NCBI GenBank assembly: GCA_947650365.1
Contig: OX393557.1
Span: forward strand, 28,665,740-28,729,739
DNA from: Chamaelirium japonicum
Taxonomy: Eukaryota; Streptophyta; Magnoliopsida; Liliales; Melanthiaceae
Reading direction: 5' to 3'
DNA length: 64,000 nt
The notes under the pieces were generated by a model that worked only from the letters and a program-made list of their open reading frames with translations, was not told the DNA's origin and searched no databases. Every line of letters starts with the position of its first letter. Positions within the stretch are counted from its first letter, which is position 1. Positions 29,806-42,295 of this stretch are shown one piece after another. The position numbers and the translations under genes were made by a program.

Positions 29806-31297
29806 CTGAGAATGATGATATTTGCTGACAAGAGGTATGCTACTTTTTCTAAATCTTATATCACCTGTATAATTATCTTAGATATCCATGCAACTAATAT
29901 TTTGCAGTTTTTTACAATATTTAGCTCTTTTAGAAGAACCCAGGAGAATTCATATATACAACTGTTGTACATGTGGTTGGGGCATACATTTTTGCAGTCT
30001 GTTCCAATAATTAGCTCTTATAGAATAACCTGGAGTGATTCATACAATAATTAGCTCTTATAATTAGCTAGTTGTGGGATCCCTGGTCACTCCTTAACCT
30101 CAAAGATATTTGGGGAGCATCAGTTTGATGAGAGAGGATAGGGATTCACATCAAGTTAACCCAATGGGTAGGATTTTTGTTCGTGGGTTCTAAAACTTCC
30201 GACACGGACAAGTCTTTCGTATTAATTACCTTTTATATTAGAACTTCTGAGTAAAAGACCTTTACAATGTTGCATGGATTATCCAGGAGCATGCCACTAA
30301 TCTACATCATTATGAAAGAAAATCAAACATACATAATATTGCGTTTATTACTTTATACAACCTTTTATAGTTAGAGGTGAGTCTGTTTATAGACATAGAG
30401 GTCTATGTGCCCAGTTCAAGGATATTTTGGTTCATAACAACTCGCATAAGGAATGCCGAAGGACTAGATTCCTCGACATGAACCAGGTTGATGTCATGTA
30501 GTCCACGAAGAACTTGATTTATCTCAAAAGGCCTTAGCTTTAAGCTCTGATTACGAAGTTAATTTGAGCTTCATAAGTTCGTGGTTTCTTTGGCACATAA
30601 TTAGGTTTTTGGGGTTTGCTGGTTCAGTATGTGTGGGTCTGTGTGTTTTTTTTTTCCGTTTAATATTAATCAAATCACATTAAAATTTGATACCATCTCT
30701 CCCTATCTGAAATTCTTGAGATTGATGTGCACTTCAATTCACCATGAGATTGGGTCTTTTGTATTTTTTGGTCAATCAATCCAGTAGTTCCATCAACTAA
30801 TGACAGACATTATTTATGTGCAGATACAGTCGCCATGACAAGCGCTCTAAATTACCCGGATGGATATTATCGCATTTGCGCGATGCTCATCTCAATCTCA
30901 GCACAGACATGGCTTTGCATATAGCTCGAGAGGTGTGTAAATGTGGTCGCCTACACTGCTTGAGCATGCCTTTTTGATTCCAAGCTGTTCAATTGTTTTA
31001 GATGCTGGTGTGTGTTTATTGAGGCAATAGATTGGTTGGTGGAGCAACATCCCGGCCAAGCCCTTCACGAGTTCCATAGGATTAACATGATCTAGACATT
31101 CATTCGCCCGTGGTGAAGAGAATTTAAAGAAGATTCTTTTAACTCCAACTTTTCTGTTGGCTGATTCTGTTTTGATATTAATACAGTTCCTTCGAAGGAT
31201 GGCCCAACCCTATGATAAGGCAGGCAGTGGCACCAAGAAGACACTACTATCACAAGAAGACTTGGAGAAGATGGAAGGCACCAGAGAGATGTTTTGA
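29806..31297 (+). pseudogene. XPD: Captured 3' exons of TFIIH helicase XPD (ERCC2/UVH6)
   Basis: Three pieces join in frame. The end of one exon encodes MMIFADKR and stops at AAGAG/GTATGC (29,832). Exon 30,824-30,932 (109 nt) follows a GTGCAG acceptor and encodes YSRHDKRSKLPGWILSHLRD and LNLSTDMALHIARE, ending before GTGTGT. Exon 31,187-31,297 (111 nt) follows ACAG and encodes FLRRMAQPYDKAGSGTKKTL and SQEDLEKM up to a TGA. This is the C-terminal end of XPD, the 5'-3' DNA helicase of TFIIH in transcription and excision repair. Introns were captured with the exons, so genomic DNA was copied. The helicase core is absent. Confidence 0.85.
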
Positions 31298-31837
31298 GAA
31301 TTTAAAAGCGCTCATCATCAGATTTTGGACGACGTTTTGGTACGAGACAGGTTCACAGCTGCATGCAGGCGGCTCGTGTACGATTCACTCCTTGTCACCT
31401 TCCATTGTGCGGCTGTCATGCGTGTGGGCCCACCAACCGGAGCGGACCGACTGGAGGGCGATCTGAACTCCAATTATTTGTGTTTGTTATTTGGGGTAAT
31501 AAGTGTTTGTCTTGTATTGTAAGATTGAGAAGCTGGGATGCAAAGCTCAACCCAGAGCAAGTCTGAGGCAAGTGTATATATTATTATTATTATTTGTTAT
31601 TTGGACTGAAAACAAGAGAGTTATAGCCTTTTTCAGGCATTGTACTCTCTTACATAAACAGGAGAGTTTATGTAAGTTGGGACTCTTAGATTAGATCGAT
31701 GTACTCTTACCCGACAAAAGGGGAAAAAAAAAAAATTGAAGTCTGTGACTGTTAACTTTGAGAATTGGTGCTGTCATTTTTTTCTTTTGAAGTCACGATG
31801 CTTTGTCATTGCGTTCCAGTCGAAGATAGTGAGCAAC

Positions 31838-31998
31838 TTCTATGGCGTGGCCTTACCGCATAGCAACATGGGGACGCCTGTCACGACGCACCACACTGAG
31901 CATTGCGGTGGCCCCAAGGCAATGGTCAGACGCCCACAGTATGACCTGCCATGATAGGCATCCCCAGGGCGTTGTGCCGTAAGGCCTCCCCATCAAAG
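31838..31998. mobile_element. Small inverted-repeat element
   Basis: GGCCTTACCGCATAGCAACA on the left is mirrored by TTGTGCCGTAAGGCC on the right, and ATGGGGACGCCTGTCA by TGATAGGCATCCCCA. The roughly 160-bp imperfect palindrome is a MITE or foldback inserted downstream of the captured XPD piece. Exact ends and target duplication are unclear. Confidence 0.5.
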
Positions 31999-32619
31999 TT
32001 TCTTATTGGGATAATGTGTTAGGTATTTGTAAGAGAGCCTGGAGATGGTATATTAGCTAAAGGTTAGTGTAAAGTCCCTTCCAAATATATGTTTGTACAT
32101 CAAGTCTCGAACAGAAGATGTGTACATCAAGTCTTCTGCAAGAGTATCTTTTCGGTTTGGTAAAAGTATCAATCAGTCGAATTGATATTGTTGTTATAAT
32201 GATTTTACTGTAGTTACAGTGTCGTCATTGTAGCAACAATGTTAATTTTGTTTGGTAAGAGTATCAATTTACCGGGATTTTACTATAGCAACAAAAGCTT
32301 GCATCCATTCAAAACCCAACAGTCAAACAAACATAAGCAACATGAAACTGCACAGAAAATGACAGCAGCATTACAGTGTAGGCATTGTGAAGTTTGCGCC
32401 CAATTAGAACATCCAAACGTGCCTCATTGATGGTCGCTTATCGGGATTCGTTTGAACACAAGCCAGGCAGTGAGAAGAGGCTGTTTCGTAATTACAGGCA
32501 CACCATTACAATTACAGGGACCATGTGGAACTAAACTATGACTACCATCTAACAACAAACATAGTACAAATTTTATCTCTTGATTCTCTTGAATCTAGAT
32601 ACTTCAAATATTTACAAAT

Positions 32620-33170
32620 TCAGAGAAGAGTTCCAATCATCTGTGGCTGGAATTGGCTCCAATCCTTTCTGAAGCTTGACAAGTCTGATCCCACCAATTG
32701 GTTAATGCTGCAATCTCGCTTCTGCCTCTCCCATGACAGGACCTGCTCTTTGATGAAGCCTTCAGCCACCTCAGAGCCCAAACACAAGACATGGTCATCC
32801 CAGATCCTATCCTCCACCTCCCTTACACAATCCAGCAGCAATTGAATGAGAACCAAAGCACCCACCTTAAACTTCAGTACACAAACTAAATGGAGGACTT
32901 ACTGTGGCTGTGGAATGGAGAGCCGCAATCAGAATGCAGTCCCAGCACTGAGACAGGGCTGAGCAGCTTTGAGTCCTCCACCACCTCCATGCATCTCCAT
33001 CGATGTCTCCCGCCCGATTCTCTCATTCCGGCGCCGAAATCGGATGAAAGGCCGATCCCGGCTTCGTGGACTTTACATGCATAAGCTTGGTGAGTGCAGA
33101 CCTCAGAAACCCACCTCTTCTTCTCTTGAAACCACTGCCACTCAGCCTTTGTAGCCTCCTGCATACGCTG
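32620..33170 (-). pseudogene. Captured gene fragment, probably DUF4378 family C-terminus
   Basis: On the minus strand an exon ending at 32,894 encodes VVEDSKLLSPVSVLGLHSDC and stops at CCACA/GTAAGT. The next exon, from about 32,866, encodes LVLIQLLLDCVREVEDRIWD, VLSWERQKRDCSINQLVGSD and LSSFRKDWSQFQPQM. The LSPVSVL motif followed by a helical C-terminus of this kind is typical of plant DUF4378 proteins (TRM/LONGIFOLIA-like). The family call rests on short motifs. It is convergent with the XPD fragment, and its 5' side runs into the GC-rich terminal repeat. Confidence 0.5.
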
Positions 33171-33179
33171 CCACCAGGC

Positions 33180-34026
33180 CGTCGGGGATGAGAACGCGAG
33201 CGGAGGAGCCGTCGGGATGAGGACGCCGGAGCCGTCGGGATGAGGACGCGGGCGCCGCCGGAGCAGTCGGGGATGAGGACGCGGGCGGAGGAGCCGTCGG
33301 GATGAGGACGCCGGAGCCGTTGGGATGAGGACGCGGGCGCCGCCGGAGCAGTCGGGGATGAGGACGCGGGCGGAGGTTTCAGATCGAAGATCCGGGAGGG
33401 GAGATACGTTGGTGGTCAGGAAGGGAGATCCCAGCCCCGGCAATGGGAGATCTCCTCGATCTCTCGCCGGTGGAGGATCCATCGGGGGTTGAGGGCGCGG
33501 GCACCGCCGGAGCCACGGGCGGAGCCGTCGGGGCGTTGAGGACGCGGGCGCCGCCGGGGATGAGGACGCAGGCGGAGCTGGGGTTGAGGACGTGGGCGGA
33601 CCGAGCCGGGGTTGAGGACGCGGGCGGGCACAGCCGGGGGTTGAGGACGCGGGCGCCGCCGGGGATGAGGACGCGGGCGGGCGGAGCTGGGGTTGAGGAC
33701 GCGGGCGGGCGGAGCCGGGGTTGAGAACGCGGGCGCCGCCGGGGATGAAGACGCGGGCGGAGCCGGGGTTGAGGACGCGGGCGGGCGGGCGCCGCCGGGG
33801 GATGAGGACGCGGGCGGGCGGAGCCGGGGTTGAGGACGCGGGCGGGCGCCGTCGGGGGCTGAGGACGCGCGATCTTTGTCGCACGATCTCTGTCTCTCTG
33901 CTCTAATAGCTGCCGATCTCTAATAGAGGCTGCTGATGTATTTTCCTACCATTGGACGGTTCAAACGATGCCACGTGGCTGACAGCCTAAACTGAAAATG
34001 GGCTGCCAGCCTATATCCCGTTTTCT
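33180..34026 (-). repeat. Right terminal inverted repeat of the 8-kb element
   Basis: A GC-rich array of units such as GGGTTGAGGACGCGGGCGGG and GATGAGGACGCGGGCGGAGC, then the conserved outer end (GACGGTTCAAACGATGCCAC to TATCCCGTTTTCT). The unit text is the inverse of the left array, but copy number and order differ, so the arrays have turned over since insertion. Confidence 0.8.
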
Positions 34027-34500
34027 ATATATATATATATATATAGTCATGTAAATAACGAGAGCAGTATTCATTTTCTTTCAAAAACACTCTCTTTCTC
34101 TCTCCCCCCTAGGATTATTGGTATATTCATCACTAATATAAGAGGAAGGCCCACCATTCACTAGAAAGCGGGAGAAAATATTCCGTAGCACTTACTGAAA
34201 CTCTTGCACATGTGTTACCAACTGGGCCATTGGTTGAAGACAAAATCTGCGACAATTAGTCGTTCGCGTGTGATTAACTCTTCATAATATTTAATAGTTT
34301 TTTTTTTAATCTTGTTTCTTCTAGAAATAAGAAAGCTCGTTTTGAATAAGTCCGTATTTTCTCCACTAACCCAAAAAAAAGAAAGAAAGAAAAAAAATTC
34401 GTGCAGTGTAGCTTTCACTCACGCTAAGCTACTCCCTAGGAGAAGAAACATCCAAAGGTGGGCCCCATATCCAAAGATATGAGGTTGGTGGTAGGAAGCG
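34027..34500. other. Flank right of the 8-kb element
   Basis: A short (TA)n (34,026-34,046) and then AT-rich DNA without a recognisable gene. Confidence 0.5.
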
Positions 34501-34508
34501 GCAAAGAT

Positions 34509-34860
34509 GGAAAATGCTAGGTAGCCAACTAGTTTGCCAACTTTTTGGTTGCCAACTTTACGTGGCAGCTCCTAAGGGTTCATCTGATGGAGAGTTCAGA
34601 TTTTCTCGAGTTGGTCATGGCCCCAATCGGTGGGCCCATGCGCATCACCGCCACATACATAAAGTGTGATTCACTTTTGGATCGTCAGTCTTCCAGCGCC
34701 TGTCATTTGTTCTGAGCCCACCGACCGGGCGACCAACTGGAGGAGATCTAAACTCTCTCATGGCGCCTAGAAAAATGTTCCCATCAATGAGGAGCTGCCG
34801 GCCAACGCATCACATTACGTGGAGTTGGCAACAAAAAGTTGGCAATATAGCATTACTCGG
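34509..34860. mobile_element. Inverted-repeat element, unassigned MITE
   Basis: AATGCTAGGTAGCCAACTAG with TTGCCAACTTTTTGGTTGCC on the left is mirrored by GTTGGCAACAAAAAGTTGGC and AATATAGCATT on the right; inner parts also match inversely (CAGCTCCT and AGGAGCTG). Related phrases (ATCGGTGGGCCC, cactTTTGGATCGTCAGTC) recur at 34,900, 35,150 and 31,380-31,480, the last within the 8-kb element, so several members lie here. Confidence 0.6.
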
Positions 34861-35950
34861 CAGAGATATGGAGTTTGGTTATCATCTAGTTGGCTGGCCC
34901 GATCGGTGGGCCCTGTGCGCATCGCAGCTGGATGCAGTCGCTGGACTACGAAAAAAATTTCATCACATCCTGCGTACTCTACAACCGTGGGGCCCACTAC
35001 GATTCAAGAGACATAGGATGGCAGGCCCCAGCACATGGGGGTAGTGGCCCCCAACACTTAGAGCGTGCTGATAGACTCTGGGCAACAAATGTAGCATACG
35101 CAAGATGTACGTGCTGAAATTTTTTCCTTGGACTACCATTCACTTTTGGGTTGCTTGCCATCGTGCCGAGCCTATCGACTAGAGAAGATTTTAACTCAAA
35201 GATATGTCATCAAATTGAGTTGAGGCGGTTGGATGGAATAAGTGGAGAAGCTCGAGATAATTAGGTTAAGTGATCATATAAGGAATATGTACTGATTTGG
35301 ATGGAAAAAATTAAGTGGATGTGAGAACCTATCCGCCCACTCATCCATCCACACACACACACTTGAAGTAAACAATTCGAGGATTGGAAAAAAAAAATTG
35401 GCACGCACCAATAATTTCAAACTATCCACGTCTCTTACCTCTAGCCATCCAAAACCCTAGGTGACGTACTGGCAACTATGGTGGTCTCTTCCAAAACTAA
35501 AAACCCCTAATTGATCACATCATGCAAACATTTGATCACGAATTGATCAATCTTATTGGAGTGTAAAGCATTTGGGTTGCTAGTCCATCTGATCACTAGT
35601 ACCTTGCTCTAGATTGTACGCCATCTATCTCACCCGATTTAGGTGTGTGGCCACACTTACTGGACTGGAGTCGAGTTATATACAATTGTCGCTTCTCGGG
35701 ATTTTTTGTCACATTCGATGAGAACTCGTTTACCTTATCACTAAAAATACTAGTGACAAAACTCATCAAATTATCACACGATTCACGAATAAGTAGAAGA
35801 TGAAAGTTTAATTGGGAGAATAAACGGTGATTTAATCATTGGTTTGTGGTGCGTGTATAGTTTGCGAATTATCCACATATATATAATCCATGTATTTGAT
35901 GAATCATTCATGAACTAATCTAATATTATATGATAATTATTACTTTTATT
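34861..35950. other. Unassigned AT-rich stretch
   Basis: Its first 350 bases share phrases with the preceding MITE family. I see no gene in the rest. Confidence 0.4.
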
Positions 35951-35955
35951 ATAAA

Positions 35956-36658
35956 CTATGAATGTTTGTGTCTGTCGGTACTCAGATGACCGTCTTCGGC
36001 AGCAACACTCCTCAAGTTGCATTCAACAGTAACACTCCCCAAAACACCGGTCATAGACTCATGTAGAAGATGAACATGTCAAACTAACGTACAACCATGT
36101 ATCTAAACAATGCCAACGCACAAATAGTTGATGTCACTCTTTTAATCAACAAAGTACTTCATATTTGTTTTGAAATCAAAGTATTGTCTATAGAGAAAAA
36201 ATATCAATCTAAAACGACATTTAAATAATATGATATCTAGTTAAGTAAAGAATCTCGTCCAATGGATCTATCGTTTTCTTGCTCTACTGCAGCTCCAGTG
36301 CTCCCCACACAGACTGAGGGTCAAGTAATTTCTCAAGCAAAATGCTATTTCTACATCTATGGATGGTTAAAACTGTCGATTACTGAAATTTTCTTTTGGA
36401 ATAAATTTCATCAATCATCTGCAGATTAAAGAACCTTACAGTGAAATAAAATTAGTAATTGAAGAAGAAAAAAAAAAGTAAAAGGTAACACATTAGAATC
36501 TATATTCCATTACAATCATTGGATTTATAACAAATAACCACTCTAAAATCAATCGAAAATGAAAAGTTGACTAAACAAAAGTAGTGGAAAATCGACACGA
36601 TCTGAGAGAAAACATCAAATTGTTACTCAAAATAGGAGGGGGGTGTGATGTGGAGAGA

Positions 36659-36700
<42 letters not shown>

Positions 36701-36802
36701 ATCAGGGAGGGAGAGAAGGGGGAATGACACAGGGGGAGCCTAACGAGGTGAGAGAGAGAGAGAGAGAGGGAGGGAGGGAATGACACAGGGGGAGCCTGAT
36801 AC

Positions 36803-36870
<68 letters not shown>

Positions 36871-37138
36871 TGACACATGGGGAGCCTGATATGGTGAGAG
36901 AGAGAGAGAGAGTTGGTGTGAGAGAAAGCGTACCTGATATGTGTGAGAGATCGTTCGGGGAGAGAGAGAAATTGGTAGAGAGATATATGGGGGAGAAAGA
37001 ACAGTTATGATAACCGCCTTATGATACATTTCCATGAATCGCACCCCTCCATTGTTTTCGATAAATCACACTCACCTAAGGATAAGATAGTGTAAATTAT
37101 GTCTTCATTTATCTCCCAACGTTCCTTATTATAATAGA
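35956..37138 (-). mobile_element. Probable eroded non-autonomous Helitron
   Basis: The left edge (CTATGAATGTTTGTGTCTGT, then GACCGTCTTCGGCAGCAACA) aligns with the 3' end of the element at 6241. The right edge, read on the minus strand, is TCTATTATAATAAGGAACG preceded by A, matching the 5' end at 3982. The CTAG and hairpin are degraded. Length is about 1.18 kb with no coding capacity. Confidence 0.45.
36640..36975. repeat. GA-rich minisatellite
   Basis: Three imperfect units of GAATGACACAGGGGGAGCCT followed by a variable (GA)n run. Open frames across it are artefacts. Confidence 0.85.
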
Positions 37139-37144
37139 TATATG

Positions 37145-37860
37145 GGGTATTTGGTGTTAGCTAGATCCTCATAACAGATTGTTGTTAACGATAAACACGG
37201 ACAAAAAGATGCTTTAACGTTAGGTCCTTCTGCTTCGAATATGTTGCTTTTACCCTACGTGTAGTTGTACATGAATTACCCCTACATGCAGCTGCACATG
37301 AAAGCACCAATACATAAATCACTATAGCAAAAAGGGCAACAATCTGCGCGGATTATTACTCTTTTGCTACAGTGTAATCACTGTAGTGAATTTTTTTTGT
37401 GTGAAATTTCGTTGGAAAAAAAATTGCTACAAATGGAATCACTGTAGCAAAAGAGTAACATTATGCACAAACTAAGTAACAATATGTGAAGTAACATTCT
37501 GTGAAGATTGAGTAACAATATTTGTAGAGTTACAATATGCGCAGATTGTTACACTTTTGTTGTAGTGAAATCAAATTGTTTTTAGAAATCTCGTCTGGAA
37601 AATATCTACTACAGTGAAATCACTGTAGCAATTTTTTTTTTGTGAAATCTCATTGGATTTTTTTTTGCTACAGTGAAATTACTGTAGCAAAATCTAGCTA
37701 CGAATTACTGTAGCGATAAGGATGAATGGACTTACTCTAAAAAGACATTTTTATCATTTAGAGTGGAGACAAGTCAACGAAGGGACTTGCTCTAACTGCA
37801 TCTTTTTCAGGAGAGACCTGATGCAAAACCATCTTGTTGTGTGACATTTCATTAAATCGA
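37145..37860. repeat. Interspersed repeat, copy 1 of a tandem pair
   Basis: It shares with the segment at 37,940 the phrase gacaaaaagatgctt, a middle of repeated TACAGTGAAATCACTGTAGC hairpins, and an end reading tttatcatttagag, aagtcaac, then gatgcaaaaccatcttgtt. Probably a non-autonomous element of unknown class. Confidence 0.55.
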
Positions 37861-37939
37861 TCGCATGTCAGGGACCTACAATAAAGTCCCCCTAAATATA
37901 TTTAGACACATATTTAATACAATTACAAATGGGTAATAG

Positions 37940-38580
37940 AAAAAGGGGTAATGTGTGTAAGATCCCTGATAAGAGATCGGTTTAAGGCTAAGGACGACAA
38001 AAAGATGCTTTTGCTGTAGATCCCTCCGTTTGAAAAATATTCGTTTTATCCCTATATGCACTGGTACAAGGAATTACATGAAGAGTAACAATTCGATAAA
38101 AAAAAGTAACAACTTGCTACAATGATTTTACAGTAGAATTTTTATTAAATGAGATTTTTCAAAAAAAAAATGTTATAGTGAAATCATTGTAGTAATTATT
38201 ACTCTTGTATCATTAATTGAATTCCCTTTGTTACCACTGTAGTAATTGCTACTCTTTATTACCGGATTGAGTAGCAATCGTTACACTTTATTACAGAATT
38301 GAGTAGCAATTGATACCGTGATTTCAATGTAGCAATTTTTTTAATTGAGATTTATCAAAAAAAAATTCTACAGTGATTTCTCTATAGCAAAGTGTAACAA
38401 TTTAGAAATAAAGAATAACAATTGCAGATTGTTACCTGCTACAGTGAAGAGTAACGCTTGTGACTTTAGTATCAGGGACAATTTTATCATTTAAATGAGA
38501 GAAAAGTCAACATTGAGATTTGCTCTAAATGTTATTTTTTTTAGGAGGGACGTAGTGCAAAACTATCTTATTGTCTATCC
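37940..38580. repeat. Interspersed repeat, copy 2 of a tandem pair
   Basis: The same order of blocks as copy 1, with similar hairpin-forming TACAGTGATTT words. Fragments of the same family appear at 32,150-32,290. No coding capacity and no clear termini. Confidence 0.55.
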
Positions 38581-38961
38581 TTTGGCTTTTTTTTTTTTTA
38601 CAATTAACAGACCATCCAATCCACTTCTCTTAGTCACTCTCTATCCAGACATCATCCAATCCACTTCTCTTAGTCACTCTCTATCCAGACATTGGATACC
38701 AATTCCAGCTAGTTGTTTAGAATCAGTAGATCCAGATAAAAAAAAAAGAAGAGCAGTCTCATTAATGATCTTTAATATCCTTGTAAAAAATCTCTTCAAA
38801 GGGAGGAAATGCATTGATGAGACTAAACAAAATCAAGAAATAGTCCCTTACAAACAAAAGATGGGAGAAAGGAAAGAAAATAAAATTTCCATACGATGCA
38901 TTAGTGATCGGTGCTTACCGGCTCATGAATCAGTGGTCGCAAACACTGCATCTCTATAGGA

Positions 38962-39184
38962 CACGTGGTCTGCATATATTTGGTTATAAGTCTTTTACCC
39001 TTATTCTCACCCGCCAGGTCATACAAACAGGATACAATGTGGGCCCCACATTTGTCGAAGTCGGTGGTCCGTGGTTTTAGTGCTATGGGCCAGCGACGGA
39101 ACTAAACATGTACGCGTGTCACGTGGCGAAGAGGGATGCACAGTCTCAGTCGCGTGTTGATGAATGTTCCCACACGCGCACGTG
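38962..39184 (+). promoter_or_regulatory. G-box/ABRE cluster upstream of the WUN1-like gene
   Basis: CACGTG occurs at 38,962-38,967 (ACACGTGGTC), 39,120-39,125 (TCACGTGGCG) and 39,179-39,184. The first two have ACGTGG/ACGTGGC context of abscisic-acid or bZIP/bHLH target sites. They lie 340-565 bp upstream of the TATA box. Stress or hormone regulation would fit a wound-induced gene, but activity is inferred. Confidence 0.5.
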
Positions 39185-39243
39185 TGTCTACTAATCCTCT
39201 TGCGAACCGTGTCCTGAACGGTTGCACCTCCTATTTTTCTTGG

Positions 39244-39500
39244 GTTATTTTGACTTTGCCCCCAAATTTACCTTGAGTTGACTTTAACCCCTATAATTAT
39301 ATTAATTAGTCTTTACCCCCCAAAACTAACAGTTCCGTCAGCTCACCGTCTATGAGGAAAGGGTGCGCTGACGGAAAAGAAATTAAGTTTTGGGGGGTGA
39401 GCTGACGGAATGGTTATTTTTGGGGGGTAAAGTCGAATTAATGAAATGTGGGAGATAAAGTCTAATTAAAGTCAAAATTTGGGGGCAAAGTCAAAATAAC
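39244..39500. mobile_element. MITE in the WUN1-like promoter
   Basis: A 257-bp element with perfect inverted ends (GTTATTTTGACTTTGCCCCC on the left, inverse on the right, matching for 26 bp), and further inverse similarity inside (GTTCCGTCAGCTCACC / GGTGAGCTGACGGAA). A target duplication is not clear. Its right end lies 24 bp before the TATA box. Confidence 0.85.
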
Positions 39501-39524
39501 ATTTTTTTTTCAAACACCTCCTCC

Positions 39525-39531
39525 TATTTAA
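39525..39531 (+). promoter_or_regulatory. TATA box of the WUN1-like gene
   Basis: TATTTAA in the context ctccTATTTAAGGACACC, followed by a pyrimidine-rich leader. The position predicts transcription starting near 39,555-39,565. Confidence 0.55.
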
Positions 39532-39626
39532 GGACACCCCAATTACCTCCTGTCCTCTCTCTCTCCTCCCCCTTACTCGTCCCCGGTTTCTCTCTCCCCC
39601 TCTCTCTCCTCCCCCTTACTCGTCCA

Positions 39627-39630
<4 letters not shown>

Positions 39631-39669
<39 letters not shown>
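39631..39669 (+). repeat. (CT)n in the WUN1-like leader
   Basis: About 19 CT repeats directly upstream of the coding region, ending in CTCAG. It is either 5' untranslated sequence or a polypyrimidine tract of a 3' splice site. Confidence 0.85.
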
Positions 39670-39672
<3 letters not shown>

Positions 39673-39692
39673 CTAGAGAGGCTCGGCCGGAG

Positions 39693-40214
39693 CTGGCTAA
39701 CACCAACGGATGCAACGAGGAGACACCCTCGTCGGAGGCAGCGGCGGCGGAGGGGAACAGGTGGGTGGTGCTGCGGCTGTATGAGGCCCTGAACGCGCGT
39801 GACGTGGAGACGGTTCACCGGCTGCTGGCCCCGGACATCGAGTGGTGGTTCCATGGCCCCCCGGCCTTCCAGCACATGATGCGCCTCCTCACCGGCGCCG
39901 CACCGGAGGAGGAAGGCTACCTCGAGTTCGTCCCCATCTCCGTCGAGTCCTTCGGCCCCTCCACCGTCATCGTCGAGGGTGGCGACCGGGCTCGCTCCCT
40001 CATCTGGGTCCACGCCTGGACCGTCGTCGGTGGGATAATCACCCAGGTCCGCGATTACGTCAACGCCTCCGTCACCGTCACACGGGTCGGCGAGCCCTCG
40101 GCCGCGTCGCCGTCGTCGTCGAAATCTCCGCCGTTCCACTGCCTGCCCATGTGGCAGAGCAAGCTCCAGGACCGGGCGGGCAGATCCCTGCCCGGCTACG
40201 TGCTCGCCATATAA
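39693..40214 (+). CDS. WUN1/SAG20-like protein, NTF2-fold family; start codon CTG or lost
   Basis: The frame from codon CTG at 39,693 encodes 173 residues. After a variable start (LANTNGCNEETPSSEAAAAE), the conserved wound-induced protein 1 region begins: WVVLRLYEALNARDVETVHR, LLAPDIEWWFHGPPAFQHMM, RSLIWVHAWTVVGGIITQVR and the C-terminal WQSKLQDRAGRSLPGYVLAI. This is a SnoaL/NTF2-like fold of plant stress- and senescence-induced proteins with unknown biochemistry. The conserved part is intact and GC-rich. No in-frame ATG exists from the leader to residue 43; an ATG at 39,710 is out of frame. CTGGCT (39,693) has the context expected of ATGGCT, so the start was either lost or is CUG. A (CT)n tract (39,631-39,669) ending CAG could instead be the acceptor of an upstream exon. 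Confidence 0.75.
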   Translation: MANTNGCNEETPSSEAAAAEGNRWVVLRLYEALNARDVETVHRLLAPDIEWWFHGPPAFQHMMRLLTGAAPEEEGYLEFVPISVESFGPSTVIVEGGDRARSLIWVHAWTVVGGIITQVRDYVNASVTVTRVGEPSAASPSSSKSPPFHCLPMWQSKLQDRAGRSLPGYVLAI

Positions 40215-40740
40215 ACCCCTCTGTACCTTTGATTGAAGGGGCTAGCTTGTTCTTGTGTGTCTACACCTGGTCTTCAACTAGGGTTAAGGTTAGGCCAGGT
40301 TACGACTAGGTTTTAATTTAGTTGCGTGTGGGCTGAATCAAGTAATTAACCGAGGAAACGCTGCCGTATTCTTCGCGGATGTACATGGTTATCCTTCGTT
40401 TCAAATTTCCAGTAATAAATTATTGCAAAAAAAAAAGTTTCAGTAATAAAAGAACACATTTTTTTTGTTTTGCTAGAATTTTTCTACCCCATTTTGAGCA
40501 AAAAAAAAAAACTTTGCCCCATTTTCTGCACCTTACGTCAGGCCAAAGGATGACACTGATCAGGCGACAAGCTGGAGCCTATGTGGCTGGGCAAATAACA
40601 GGTGAACGATAAAAGACGGTGTTTTGGCCGTCAAAATAGAAGTCAATGACGACTAATGTTTGGCGTTAGCATTAAGTCCCATCTATTATTTCACACAGCT
40701 TAAAAATATGTGTATCTCACTAGTGTCCTTGTCATCCACA
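40215..40740. other. 3' flank of the WUN1-like gene
   Basis: Probable 3' untranslated sequence to about 40,400 (TAATAAAT-like text near 40,413), then AT-rich DNA without a gene. Confidence 0.4.
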
Positions 40741-40741
40741 C

Positions 40742-42238
<1,497 letters not shown>

Positions 42239-42245
42239 TATATAT

Positions 42246-42292
<47 letters not shown>

Positions 42293-42295
<3 letters not shown>

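Noticed and set aside
32886..33884. 332-codon minus-strand frame in the right terminal repeat
   Set aside because: Most of it is Pro/Arg-rich translation of the GC minisatellite. Only the last ~90 residues look like a captured exon, and these are listed separately.
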